Positions 1-19,868 of a DNA stretch of 64,000 nucleotides are shown in pieces. How positions within the stretch are numbered: the first letter of the stretch is position 1; the number at the start of each line of letters is the position of its first letter. The position numbers were made by a program, and so were the translations under genes. The notes beneath the pieces were generated by a model. It was not told the DNA's origin. It was given only the letters and a program-made list of their open reading frames with translations, and made no database searches. The stretch is from Vigna angularis. Taxonomy: Eukaryota; Streptophyta; Magnoliopsida; Fabales; Fabaceae. The stretch spans positions 25,948,371 through 26,012,370 of the forward strand of contig NC_068976.1 of NCBI RefSeq assembly GCF_016808095.1, given 5' to 3'.

Positions 1-2864
1 AAACACTTGTCTATGGCAATGAATCCTATTCCCTTAACTTTTTATATATTGGCGTTTCTATACAGCGTGTGTTTTTATTTTCTTTATTCCAAATTAAGGT
101 TGGAAATAATTTGTCAGAACTTGTTAATATGTTTTTTTTTTGTTAAAATGAAGTGTTTTTCGGTTATAGAATCGTAATCAGCGTGTAATTATAGTGTGAA
201 TATTTTGAAGATTAAATGTTTGTTTTTATTTTACAGTTTATTTTGGGTGTCCCTTTAATCAAATTAAAAGGTACTTACAAAACGTATTTCAATATGTAAA
301 AATTTAGTTATTTAATATATTAAATGTTATAATCAATCTCTTTATTTCAAATATATATTTATATAAATTTTAGAATGGTTTTGGATCAATGATAACTTAA
401 CTATAACTTAATTGATAATAATTATATTTTATCATAAATTATTTAGTATTAGATGTAATTGTTCTCAATAGTGATTGTTCGGTCAGTAAGTCATAATCAT
501 TCGGACTCTTTTATTTTGTGATATGTCTAACTGTCTAGACTCTCTGATCTAGTATTGATTAGACAGTCAATATATTTTAAGATAAAATGTATAAAATAAT
601 AATTATTTATTATAAAAAAAGTAAAAGTTCATGTTATGTAAAAGTATATATATAGTTAAAAAGAAAACAAAATATCTGTGTTTTAATTAATGACTACACT
701 TACACTTACATTGTTGATTCTATAAAATAAAGCCTATAATTTCTGAAAAGTAGTATTCCTATTATTTAACTTTAGTATGTGCAACAGCATTATGAATTTG
801 GGTTGTTCGAAAATAATAGAAAAACGACAACCCATATGACAACATCTATTTAAAGCAACAATCAAATCACTGTAATAGCACAAAAAAGAAAAGAACACTG
901 AATGAGAAATATATTGAGTTGTTTTAATTAGAAGATAAGAGACAAGCAATTCCATGCTCTCCTCGTAATCGAACTTCAATAGGAAAGTCTCTTTCAAAAA
1001 TAGAATCAACAATAATGAAATTAATATGTTTTCGTGTGGTTAGTTGTTGGTTTTCGAAAATTTAAAGCATACGACATTTGATGAAAAAAATATATTCAAT
1101 TTTGAAACATTTTCATGGTTGTTTTAAACTAAGAAAATTTAATAGAAAATATATTTTTTAGTTGAATAGACTTGGTAATTATTTTAATGGTCATAATTAA
1201 TATGAGGCTGGCATTTGGTATTGTTTATCATCGTACAAATATGCTTTTAAAGTAAAGGATAAAAACCTAATTTATTTTGAATTTACAAACTAAAATAATT
1301 GATACTAAAAAAACACCTTTTACTAAAAAGCAGTTTTTGAAAACTAAAGTAATTTATGTTTTCTTTTAACATACAACTAAAAGCATTCACATCATGACAG
1401 AGTGGTCTTGAATATGGTGAAAGACAAGGTGACAAGTTTTCTAATATGTTATGCGGGTTAAAACGTTGTCGCTCGTTGGTGAATTAAAATATATGATGAA
1501 TATTATCAATAGAAATTTAAGCTTTTTTTGATAAAGTTTTATATTGTATAAGTAACGATTGTTTGTGAGAATGTATTTCTGTTTAGAAATATTTTTTGTG
1601 AGGATTAATAATGTGAAACACTACATTAATTGTAAGTTTGACTCAAATTTCTTTAATGTTTATCTCTTTAATAAATTTTGTTGAAATACTTATATACTAT
1701 ACGATGAAAAGTGACGATTCAATAATGCAGTTTGTATATCTATATTCATTCATATGGAAAATAATTTTTAGATCCTTCGTTCATACATCTAGGGTTATAT
1801 ATTTATTATAAAGATTTTATTTCGTTCACATACATCTAGGGTTATAGTTATATATACTTAAGATAAAGATTTTATTTCTTAAGAAGTAATGAGTTAAATC
1901 AATTTTATAAAACTGACTTAAAATATAATATTTATATTTAATTATATAGAAGTTTGGATATCTTATATTTTGTTTGCAGAGTTAATAATGATGAGGTTTG
2001 AAGGTGTTGTTGTGGTGTATGTGTTGGGGACAGATACATTACAGTGGATACAACATAAGCTGTTTGCAATGAATGTCCTTACATAGGAATTGTGGCTCAT
2101 ATGGCCTCTGATAATGCTGTCAACAGAAGAAAATATCACGGGTTCCCTTTATCACCTGTTATGGGGCTATCATTCTGTCAGTTGGTTGCAATAACATGCC
2201 CTCAATTTTGGTGTCAATGCTCATTTTTCAATTATCTTCCAACCTATTTTCTTTAAATCAATGTTTCACTGCTTCTTCAACGTTCGACAACTCACTCTTC
2301 AAGGCCCTATCACTCTGCTTCAAACTGCCTTTTTAGCTCAATACTTCATCTCAATGTTTCCTAAGATTATTATACTATTTCTTTTTCCTTTCTTTTTCCT
2401 TTCTTTTTCATCCACTTTATCTCCTAAACATATCTTTTTCTAAAAATACTAAATAAAATACTGACTAATTATGCATCCTTGACTTCAATATAATCAACAT
2501 ATCTGCATGAGAATAGATTGAGATGTAAGTTGACAGTTCTCTATTCTCACTACCAAGAACCACATACATATGAAGAACTCAGAAAGACTAGTCAATATAG
2601 GTGAGAACAGTTTGAATTAAATTATAAATTCAAAGTGGAAAAACCTTTCATTTATGAAAGGATATTATTTTAATCAGTTAAATTTAATATCTATGTTTAT
2701 TTAAAAGTTTAATAAATTTATTTCGATACTTCTTTTATATTCAATTTATGTAATTCATAATTTCAATAAAAATAATGTTAGATAAACAATTTATATCTAC
2801 AATTACTTTTATGTTGCGTACTTAATTAGAATAGTTATGTGATCAAAATGTTACGATTTTAAAA
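1..2864. other. AT-rich intergenic DNA, no gene seen
   Basis: No open frame with protein-like composition is seen on either strand. The short frames present are low-complexity or interrupted. The stretch near 1980-2250 is less AT-rich than its surroundings but shows no motif I recognise. Confidence 0.5.
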
Positions 2865-2873
2865 TATAATTAA
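2865..2873. repeat. Target-site duplication, left, of the MULE
   Basis: The 9-bp sequence TATAATTAA is repeated exactly at 4456-4464, immediately outside the other end of the element. Confidence 0.9.
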
Positions 2874-4455
2874 GGGTTAAATATGTTTTTCGTCCTTTAA
2901 GTATCACTGATTTTTTGTTTTAGTCCCTACTCAAAATTTTGATGGCTTTTAGTCCTCGTAGTATTGAAACATGTAATACTAGTCCTTAAAAATGGACGAC
3001 GTCAACTTGTATTGATTTGGCAAACGACAAGGCCATGTCGTATGCCAGCTTGTCTCTTCATTCTCTGCCACGTTACTTGTGCTTGAACTTCGTTCATCTT
3101 CTCCGGCAGAGCAATCACGGTTTCGCTTCTCGTGCACCATCACCCCAATCGCGCAACAGCCCAAGCCGCAGATCAAGCAAGCATCTCCATTCTTCACCTG
3201 CAAAGAATCAAACAGTCGAGCCCATTTTTCTTCCTTGCGAGTCATCCATGGCATTCCCAGAATCACCTGAAACTCAGACAAATCCAGAAAACGCGAGCAA
3301 CCCCAATCCCAAATCGCACCGTGCCGGAACACTGAGTTCGCTTCGACCAATCGAGAACCACGGCCAAGCAAAATCCCAAATCGCGAGTGTTGCGACGAAC
3401 CCTAAATCGCCTAAGCCTCTCCGCCGCACCTTCATCTCGCAAGCTCCCCTGCACCGACACAACTACTTGTAGAAGTTGACTTTCATGCTAGTGTACTCTT
3501 GTTTACTTGTGGAAGAATGTCTCTCTGTGCTTTTTATTTTTTGGAATACAGTTGTATGTGCATTTTTCTGCAACTTTCGTTACTTTCATGATTAATTGGC
3601 TCCTTATCCTTTATTCTCTAACCTGCAAGTAGTAATTAATTACCCCGTGTTTTAGGGGCCGGCTTAAATCACCATGGTCACAAAGGAGAAGAAAACACGC
3701 TCTATCATCTCATCAATGGAAATCCTTGTTTATAGAAGATGGTAAATTCTGTGATGGTGGAAATAAGTTCCTTGATTATACTTTTTTATCATGTATATAT
3801 TTGAAATTTATTCAGATAAAATTTATACAACTACTAATTATACTTTAAACATGCAGGTATGACTTAGGCAGCACCAAAGGTGAAAGAGATGTTATAAGAA
3901 CTCAAAATAAGTGGGAATGCAAGTTTTATCTCCAAATGTTTGATTCATTTTATTGCTTGTGCTCAATCCATTATGTATTGTTAGACTTAAAATGTATATT
4001 GTTTGGATTTTTTCCTTCCTGGGAGGGGTGTTAACATCATTTTAATTTTATTTCATATCTTTATACACAGAAAGCAGTATGAGAAACTCCGCAGACAATG
4101 TCGGAGACTCATCAAGCAAAGTAATGTCGAGGTTCGTTCATGGACAAGTTGAGTTTGTGAGCTTCGTCAAGTTTCCTAGAGAAGGAGGAATGGGGCCTAC
4201 AATGTTGCACCCTGCTAGCCAGAAGAAGAACCCAGCTTTGCCCCCAACTAAGATGATGAAAAAGCAACGTGACAGATACTTAAGAAGAACACGTGGCCTC
4301 ACCGTTTGCCAGATCACTAAAAAGTTGACGTCGTCCATTTTCAAGGATTAATATTACATGTTTCAATACTGTGAGGACTAAAAGCCATCAAAGTTTTGAG
4401 TAGGGACTAAAACAAAACTCAGTGATATTTAAGGGATGAAAAACATATTTAACCC
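2874..4455. mobile_element. Non-autonomous Mutator-like element (MULE), 1582 bp
   Basis: The element begins GGGTTAAATATG and ends CATATTTAACCC. The inverted repeats are long, about 167 bp (2874-3040 and 4290-4455), with scattered mismatches. It is flanked by a perfect 9-bp direct repeat, TATAATTAA, at 2865-2873 and 4456-4464. Long inverted repeats with a 9-bp duplication are diagnostic of the Mutator superfamily. No transposase frame is present, so it would need a helper in trans. The interior has a block at about 3010-3480 much richer in GC than the surrounding DNA, with open frames on both strands. That pattern is what a captured host exon or 5' leader would give, but I do not recognise a donor gene. 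Confidence 0.9.
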
Positions 4456-4464
4456 TATAATTAA
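4456..4464. repeat. Target-site duplication, right, of the MULE
   Basis: The 9-bp sequence TATAATTAA is identical to 2865-2873. Confidence 0.9.
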
Positions 4465-4492
4465 ATAAGACTATGAGATGTATATACATGAG

Positions 4493-4496
<4 letters not shown>

Positions 4497-4551
<55 letters not shown>
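4497..4551. repeat. (TA)n microsatellite
   Basis: About 27 uninterrupted TA units, starting some 30 bp beyond the target duplication of the MULE. Confidence 0.95.
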
Positions 4552-4553
<2 letters not shown>

Positions 4554-5862
4554 TGGGTGAAGGTTAGAATAAAAATATGAAAGCATAATATTATAAGAAA
4601 AATTGATATTATAAATTAAAATTATTAACAAATAAAAAAATCTATGATAACATTTGTGAACAAATTTTATTGATTAAAACATTTGTCGATAATAATAATT
4701 TTAAATTATATATAAATTTTACTTATAAAATTTATTGATAAATATTTTTATCAATAATATAAATTTTAATCTAAAAATAAATTTTACTTATTAAATTATT
4801 TATATGAATAAAATCTATCAATAAATTTTGTTTTATCATCAATTTGATTTTTATTGATAAAATTTTATCAATAAATTAAAGATTTATTATAATAAAGGAC
4901 TTTCTTTTAACATGATTGAGAGGTGCTGTGGAAGTAATGAGTGGGTCCAGTGCGAAATAATAGATGTATAGAAGAGTTAAATTGTATGTAGTAATCTAAA
5001 AAGTGCATGATTATTTGCTGGGCAATGCAATCTTTATGTAACCACACAACAGCATGCATGGATATTCTTAAATATTTAAAGAACATGTTACATATATGAG
5101 TGCATTATATAATAATCAACAATTCCCAGTTTGATTCTTTCTTTTCCACACAGGCAACCAAAATGAGTATTAAATGAATTAAAATTTCCTAAGTCTGAAA
5201 GAAAAGCTGAGAGGGACTCCAAATTCAACAATCTCCCACTAAGATAAAGTGAACGAATTTTCAATCTCCCGCTCAAATTTTTATTGAATTCACTAACCTC
5301 TTGACGTCTAACAGGACGTTCGACGTTTTATATCCTTTTAAGTTGAATCGACGTTTTATATCCTTTTAAGTTGAATTACAACTTTAAACGACGTTTAATA
5401 ATTACATTTATTTACAAAAATGCCACCAGTCATTTTTAACCTTGGTTATTCAGTAGTTAGAGGTTGAACGCGTGACGCTGTTTTTGTACTAGTGATTTAA
5501 CAACTTTTAAATAAAACACCTTATATAAATAGACATTTAATTAAGAAAGAAATCATAGTAAAAAGTGATTATTCCAAAGTTCAAATAACTTGATATATAA
5601 TTCCACTACATTCAATTTAACCTCAAAAGCAATCTACTACCAATTTAACACAAAATACTTTTCCAAATTACTCAAGTAAAAAATATTATTGCATACATTT
5701 AGTTAAGAATAAAATCCAAGACAAAATGATTATGTATGTTATTAAATTACTGTACGCAACATTTCATATTAGGGAGAATGTTGTTAAATTATTGTATGCA
5801 ATTTAATGTACTTTTGCTAAAAAATAGTTAGGAATAAGTTGGTATAAATTTACTGATAGAAT
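4552..5862. other. AT-rich repeat debris, no gene
   Basis: From 4655 to 4900 there are many degenerate TTATTGATAAA-type words in both orientations, as in a worn inverted-repeat element. At 5322-5376 a 28-bp word (starting CGACGTTTTATATCC) is tandemly duplicated. The sequence TTTTTGTACTAGTG at 5481-5494 resembles a CACTA-type terminus read outward, but no partner end was found. No protein-coding frame is supported. Confidence 0.4.
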
Positions 5863-6124
5863 AACTGTGGAAAATTTATTAAAATATGATTGTCAAAAAT
5901 TCGTCAATAATGTCATTTTTCTGACGGCTTACCGACGGAGTTTGGTCCGTTGATAATTACCGAAGGCTTTACCGACGAATTTTATCCGTCGATAATTACC
6001 GAAAAACAAATATCCCTCGATAGTTATATTTTTTACATTCGTCGATAAAATTCATCGGTAATGTATCATTTATCGACGAAAACGTTGATGAAATTCCGAC
6101 GATAATTCCATGTATTTTGTAGTG
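5863..6124 (-). mobile_element. Short CACTA-like non-autonomous element (copy A)
   Basis: The right end reads TTTTGTAGTG (6115-6124), the complement of a CACTACAAAA terminus. The body is packed with subterminal words of the type ACCGACGG / CCGTCGATAA. Read on the - strand, both ends match the two ends of the larger element at 21430-22435: the inner end shares the block GGTCCGTTGATAATTACCG and the outer end shares TTTATCGACG with AATGTATCATTTATCG. It is therefore an internally deleted relative in reverse orientation. The left terminus is degenerate, so the left boundary and the 3-bp target duplication are not fixed. Confidence 0.65.
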
Positions 6125-6127
6125 ATT

Positions 6128-13549
<7,422 letters not shown>

Positions 13550-13563
13550 TATATATATATACC
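13550..13563 (+). promoter_or_regulatory. Candidate TATA box of the MIR172 transcript
   Basis: CTATATATATATACC lies about 470 bp before the miRNA hairpin and is followed by a CT-rich leader (13570-13700), a common arrangement for plant Pol II start sites. The start site itself is inferred, not seen. Confidence 0.5.
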
Positions 13564-13767
13564 TTCAACCCTCTTCCCTCTCACAATCTATCTCACTTCT
13601 TTCCCTTAACCATCGCCCATACCCTCTTCCCTCCTTCTTCTCATTTACTCTCACCTTCTTCCTTTTTCTTTTTTTTCTTCTTTTTTTTCTTTCCCTTTCA
13701 CCATATGTCTTTGCTTTCCATAAATACATAGTACTTTGCTGATACATAGGGACTTCTTAGTGATCCC

Positions 13768-14037
13768 ATGGCTAAATCACTGCCAAGTGATTGGTCTTTT
13801 TTATTTGATGTTCTAGGTATAGAGAAGGACGGGGTTGAGCCTATTTTCCTTTTATTTTTCTTTTTCATTTGTCTGTGGTTTCGTTGGATTGGATTTAGAT
13901 GTGTAGGACTAGGGTTAGGGCTGCTTCTACCTTTTGCTTTTGTTTCTTCCTTTTCCTTCTGTTTTGCATGGGTGCTACTAACTACTACACTAATGATGGT
14001 AATCACAAAGTTGAAGAAAACAGTCGCTGATTGCTGA
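13768..14037 (+). CDS. Short ORF in the MIR172 leader (possible miPEP, uncertain)
   Basis: An 89-codon frame starts MAKSLPSDWSF and stops at 14035-14037, inside the base of the 5' arm of the hairpin. The middle is very hydrophobic (F/L/G/W-rich), like a membrane helix, and could equally be translated T-rich leader. Some plant pri-miRNAs encode short peptides (miPEPs), including MIR172 loci, but normally from the first AUG after the start site and usually shorter. An alternative upstream frame (13528-13731) begins at or before the inferred start site. I list it because of its position; its coding status is unproven. Confidence 0.25.
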   Translation: MAKSLPSDWSFLFDVLGIEKDGVEPIFLLFFFFICLWFRWIGFRCVGLGLGLLLPFAFVSSFSFCFAWVLLTTTLMMVITKLKKTVADC

Positions 14038-14160
14038 TGGAGCATCATCAAGATTCACAAGCTTCAAGGGGTTTTGTTTGGGGTGGTCCCTGATTGCTCC
14101 CAAATAAACTTACCCTTTGATATGGGAATCTTGATGATGCTGCAGCAGCAATAAACGACT
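14022..14160 (+). ncRNA. MIR172: MIR172 precursor hairpin
   Basis: The 5' arm (14022-14070) and 3' arm (14113-14160) pair along about 48 bp with few bulges around a 42-nt loop. The 3' arm contains AATCTTGATGATGCTGCA inside the 21-nt window 14125-14145, the miR172 core, with the guide starting GGAATC. The 5' arm holds the expected star (14039-14059, containing GCATCATCAAGATTCAC) with a 2-nt offset. miR172 is known to repress AP2-like transcription factors (AP2, TOE, SMZ type) and so to promote the adult-phase and flowering transition and, in legumes, nodulation. DCL1 in the nucleus would process it. Which paralogue this is cannot be told from the hairpin alone. Confidence 0.95.
14125..14145 (+). 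ncRNA. miR172: Mature miR172 (3' arm)
   Basis: A 21-nt guide starting GGAATC and ending CTGCAG, located on the 3' arm as in all known miR172 precursors. Confidence 0.93.
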
Positions 14161-17100
14161 AAAACTACCAGGTTATTCTGAAGGATTTTTCATTCACTCA
14201 CATTGATACTATACCAGCTCAGATATAAAGAGGTGAAGCCAACGGCTGTTTAACTAGTTATACAGTAAATTGGATTATCAATGAATGATGACTATCTAAT
14301 TAAATCCCTTTCAAATTGCTTCCATTCTCTATTTTAATTGGGTTACAGATGCTCAATTAACTTGAACATGAAATTGTAAAATGAGTTAAATATTGCAGCA
14401 GAACCATTTTTTGAGATATAATAATGATGAAGATAATAAAGCCTGTGTCCTATCTGGTAAGTGGTAATGTACTATAATCCCTGATCTTGAGCCATTTTGA
14501 GGTTTAATTTACAGTAATGATGAAGTTGGGGTCCTTTCACTACCCTTCTGGCATGTGTACTGCAAAACAACTTCCTGTAAAGCTAAGCAGGTATGTCTGT
14601 ACCATGATGGAACTCTGTGTACTATCACGAATCATTGAATGCTTTTACTTCATGGATATTTGGGGTAACATTATTTCCCTCTCCTCCTTTCCTGTTCCCT
14701 TGTTATCTATATTTCAATCTTCAATTTTTTCTTGAGTGAAGAAAATCTCTTTCTGGCTAGTGGTTAATAGCTAATGACTAATAGCTAATGGCTATCATAT
14801 CAGATTGGCTAATGGCCATCATATCAGAAGGGGCATGATTAGTTTTTAACTTTTTGTGTGATGTATTTATGTTTGTGTTGCATTGTCAGTGATTTTGATC
14901 CTTGTGTGCTGGAAAATCTAGATTAGTTGTACCTCAGAATACATGAAATTGTTTGCTTAACTAGATATATGGCACATGTGCTACTTTCCTATCTATAAAT
15001 AGTATGTACTTCAGTTCCAGTTCATACTTTCCATTTGGTCCTTTTTTTTCATGAAGGGGAAATGCTTTAGGGTTTGTTTCGATGACAAGAGGGGAGAAGA
15101 GGAAAATTAATTTGGTTGATTTGGTTTATGAAGAAGATAATCGTAATTAGTTTGGAAAAAGAAAATGAAATCCATTATACTATTCCTTTTACCTTTTTTT
15201 CTTTAGGTTTTATCTAATCAATTAAATTACATATCTTTTAAAATATTTTTTCTCTACTTTTCAAATACTTTTATTTTACTAAATAATCATATTTTCATTT
15301 TTATTTATTTATTTATTTATTTATTTTTGTCAACTTATTTACACATTTTTGTATTTATTTTCTCGAAACCAAACGTCCTTGATTTCGTTTTTCTTCTATA
15401 AGAACTTCACACATTTGTGTTCCAGGGAATTAAAGCATTGGCTTGACTTGTGGAAATTATTGTTGTAAGGTTTAACAACTACCACTATTCTTTTGTTTAA
15501 AACTTACATTTAAGTATATTAAACACTTAATTAAATGCAAAGTTATAAATGATGATAAAACTTATTCAAACAATTGTAATAATAATAATAAAAGTAGTAA
15601 GTAATATCCATTAATATAAATCATGTAAAAACTGTTTTAAACGTCCTCTAGTTTATACCTATCTTCATTTTTTTTTTCGTATTTTAATTTGATTTTTACG
15701 CTATTTTGGAGATGAGTTGAAACGGGAACCTGAGAATTGGAAGCAAAAACCATTTTATTATAATGCAAAATTAGAATTCCAGTGAGATCTTTTAAGAGGA
15801 AGATTAGTAGTTCAGGTTCAATTGATTATTAGATTTACTATATTTATATTACCATTTTCATATATAAATATGTCAAAGATGATTGTAAGTAAACACTTAG
15901 GTGATTTGGAAAGTAATAATGGGTAAAATGAAAGAATATGAGCTATAAGATTGAATATATAATTAAGTAAATATTTCATAACAGAAATGAAGTAAAATTT
16001 CCTTTCATTGTGTGGACGAATGTAATAAAATAATAAGAAAAATAGAAGATAATTAGTTATTTTGTGTCCATATCTTTCAAATTGAAAGTAAAAACAGTGG
16101 ATATAGATGGAAAAGTGTTCTACTTTCGTCTTTGGAACTGAGTAAGATAGTTATTATTTCATTCAAAAGTCTTTCAATCAATTCTAACACATTGTGAGGA
16201 GCAAACTTAACATACATATTTAAGATAAAAAGTTGAATGAAGTTTTTCATTAACATTCTTATCATCCATATGTTTTTCATTAATATGAATGATGACATGA
16301 GAATATTCTTTTCAATAATTCCAAATATGTGCAGTAAACTTTTGATTATACATTTCGAAGTCATCATGAAACTTAAATTATGTCGAAAACTTGATATTAA
16401 AAGTAGAATTATCTATATGATTTATCCACATGCATGTCGTATTTTCTAGGAGCACTATTCAAGAATTTTGGTTTACGAGGAGAGATTGTCCCGGAATTTC
16501 TTCGAAAGCAACAATTCATTAACATGTTAGAAAATTGTGACCATGTTTTGAAATTCTAAATGAGTTGAAACAAAAAATTACTCAGACTCATGAAAGAAAT
16601 TTCAGCTATACTCCATTAATGTATATGTGCGAGTTTCATTCAATGAAATTGCTCACAGTATATCTTTCTTTTTGTTACTGCAAATATGAATATCACCATT
16701 TTCGGATCACTGATCTTCTTTCCAAAATGGTATCGCCAATTTTTATTTATTTTGGATCTAGGATGCAAATTTATCAATTAGATCCAGAATTGAAATGAAC
16801 ATGATATGGAAAATTGTTCATAAGCACTGTTTAACCTTCTATGGTGTCTGTGAAAACACTCATGTTCCTGAGCTTAGTACGATTTTCTTACAGAAAAGAG
16901 AACACAGAAGTCACCTTCCATGTAAATATGATTGTGTTCCTAACAATTCAAAAGTTGAAAACTTTTCACGCAAAACTCTGCCTTCCAAGACTATAGTACA
17001 TATTTCATAGATGTGAGGGTTGCTAAATAATAAGCATTTAATTCTAATACTCTTTAATGTTTAATTTGGACTATTATTGTAAATCAATTATGAATATTCA

Positions 17101-17749
17101 TTTACTTCTTATTTCGAATTGCGTGCATGGCACCTCTTACTGTGTACAAATTGTAAAACATATATACTCGTTCAAAACTGGGTGCCATTTCTGACACTGT
17201 CTAATTATATCTTTATTTCTAGATAGTTTTAAAATGTTTTACTCACTTATCATAAATGAGAAAATAGTAGTTGAGATATACTACAAATAATATTGATATA
17301 AAAATAAATATTAATTATTTTTCTAATTTTATGTACCATATTGTGAGATCATAGAAAGAAGGACACTAACACGTTGTAACCTTATTAAAAGAGAAAGATG
17401 CTGCTCTCCATTGTGTAACCATCTCATAATTAGATAATTTTAATTTTTTAATCAATAAAGAAATATTATATAATCATTAAACAAAATATGTTTTTTTACC
17501 AGGAATAACAAAAAATTAAATAAAAGAATAAAGCATTAGGGTGCTCCAATCCATATGCATAAGATAAAACACAAAGGAGATGTAAATATATAAGCATTAG
17601 AGCCTAGATTCCACAATCCAAAAAACTAATCTTACAAAAACAAGATCATCTTTACAGAACAAACCTTATATTGTGATGCAATTTAGGGTCTCTTCAAATC
17701 CAAAACAATGCAAAACACTACCCAAAATATACATTATTCCCCATGGAGT
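14161..17749. other. MIR172 3' flank and intergenic DNA
   Basis: 14161-14760 may belong to the pri-miRNA 3' part. A tandem duplication of about 26 bp (TGGCTAATGG.. CATCATATCAGA) lies at 14775-14830, and an (ATTT)n run at 15298-15327. Around 16440-16560 and 16800-17010 there are short stretches with protein-like codon texture on + (for example GLRGEIVPEFLRKQQ near 16470), but they are broken and I cannot name them; they may be a gene relic. Nothing else is supported. Confidence 0.35.
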
Positions 17750-18289
17750 TTATATTAAGTTATTTTATAACATGTTGTAGTGGATTTGTCACTCAAAGAT
17801 CATTGGTCAACAAACTGCCTTTCACCACTTTTCAGAAAATCTCAAGATAGTTTTGTACAGTATTTAACTTCTTTTTGTTCAGAATATAGCACACCCAAAA
17901 GATGCAAATAGGATGTTGTTTCCTTTTCAATGTTCTAAAACAGAAGTCACTTTAATTTGCAAAAACCTAGATAACTTATCACATTTGCGGGCAGCAAGGG
18001 TTAACACAAGCAAGATAGAATAAATATGAAAGCATAAACACCTAAAACAATTGTGTTGTGTCATAAATAGGCACTTGTTTATCCATGTTGTTTAATATCT
18101 TTGGATTATTTGGAGATCGATTGAATACAAATTTTTTTAGATAAGCACTTATCTAATTTGTGAAATTTGTCTCTGATATTTTATTTTTAATTGATATTCA
18201 AGCATTCAATTGTTTCGTTCCAAAAAAATTCCCATTATTGCTGTTATTCATTCTTAAAAACAAAATCCTATTTTCTATGGTCCAACCTC

Positions 18290-18800
18290 CCATCATAGCC
18301 AACCAAACAAACTTCTAAATCTTATTCCCTAGGCATGTATAATTTATCAAAGTAGAGTTTGTTTATGTTGTATTGTAACACCTCCACACCATTTAAAACA
18401 AAGATTCCATGCTAGGTTAGAAATCTTACACTCAAAAAATAGATGTTGGATTGATTATTCAGTGACAACACACATGCTGCATAAATTATAAGATAATTAT
18501 ATTCCTCTCTTCCTTAAATTATCTTTTGTGAGTACACAATTCAATTCCACACACCATACAAAGTACACTTCACTAGAGATTGCTTTTAAATCCCAAATTA
18601 TTTTTTAGTAGTCCTTTTGTTCCTCGTAGCAATGATTTTGTATATTTTTATAAGTTGATTTCACGATAATTTGTATCATCTCCAATCAATCCCATACGTT
18701 TTGCGCTTGATTCGTGAAGTATATTGCATGAATCCTCTAACCTGATGTAATTTCCACTCAAACAATTTCCTCCTCCATATTAAACATTCCCACATCCTAT
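18290..18800 (-). pseudogene. LINE (non-LTR retrotransposon) 3' relic with zf-RVT segment
   Basis: Read on the - strand, 18532-18384 gives a stop-interrupted peptide with LTKDNLRKRGI, then LCSMCVVTE, SIQHLFFEC and LAWNLCFKWCG. This is the Cys/His pattern and wording of the zinc-binding domain after the reverse transcriptase of plant L1-type LINEs (zf-RVT family). Further upstream on the same strand, 18780-18751 gives WRRKLFEW, a recurrent word of the segment before that domain. Several in-frame stops and shifts mark it as dead. Related debris probably extends to about 17.75 kb and 19.3 kb, but the ends are not defined. Confidence 0.7.
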
Positions 18801-19868
18801 TCCAACTACCCATTTTTTACACAAAAAATGTATAATGTTGAATTTCTCCCGAACCATATAAAATATGTTCTTAATTTTGTTTCTCACCCAACTAGATACT
18901 CTATATGCTTGAGTATATATATGGGATATGTTTGTTATCTTAGTTCCTTTCATGTCTCTTGTGGTATGAATGGATCAAGTTACAATCGAGTCTCATGTTT
19001 GAAATTTTATACATTTTTAAGTAAAAAGAGTTGTACATTAAGTATTAATTATAATTTTTTAGTTAGTAATAAGTGTTTGATCAAACAATAACATTATATA
19101 TATATCCATTTCTCATTTCCCTTACACCTAAAATATGATAGATGGATAATTGTTCGAAATGTTACATTGGCCGATTTTGATGTTGCATAACATAGAGAAC
19201 TACTTAATCCCCTTTTTCTTAGATTCTCTATAGCAGCCACTTTATTTAGAAAAACCTTCCATACAAAGTGTCGGATAGATGCTAATGCTTTTGTTCTCTA
19301 AAATTCTTCAAAGAAATCAAGTGTACGTCTTTCCTTTCCTGTAGAGTTGTAGGTTTTCATATGCAGACGGTAAAGTCCATGAAAAATTTATTTAATTTAA
19401 TAAATAGTATTAATTTTTCTTTGTTAGTAATAATAATTTTGTAGAAAATATAATTAATAAGAAAATTATATAAGAAAAATTAAAAATTTAGGATAAAGGA
19501 TTATAGTAATTTCAGAAGATGGAATTCGAAATTTTGAGAATTTATTTTTAGAAGGTTTTGTAAAATAAAATTACTGCAAAAAGACAAAACTACTTTCAGA
19601 AGTGAAGTTAAGGGGAACAACTTTCTGTAATGAGATTTAAATATTATTTATAATAAAATATTAAAAAAATCCAAATAGTGTCAAATCTTAGCCTATAAAT
19701 AGTAAGTAAGGGGAAGACTGAAATTGCACCAAAAATTGAGAAATTTTGAGAGAAGAGAGAGTTGGAGGAAATTCTAGTTGCAGAAGGGAAATTCTAGAAG
19801 TTTTCGGGGAACAATTTCTAAGCAGGAGATTAAGTCTGGAATAGAGGTAAGGGGAGCTAATCTTGAGC

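Noticed and set aside
5481..5494. Independent CACTA-type terminus TTTTTGTACTAGTG
   Set aside because: No matching opposite end or target duplication was found; may be chance or a fragment.
13698..14051. 117-codon frame on - opposite the MIR172 leader
   Set aside because: K/R-rich because the + strand is CT-rich; antisense to a strong RNA hairpin locus with no motif.
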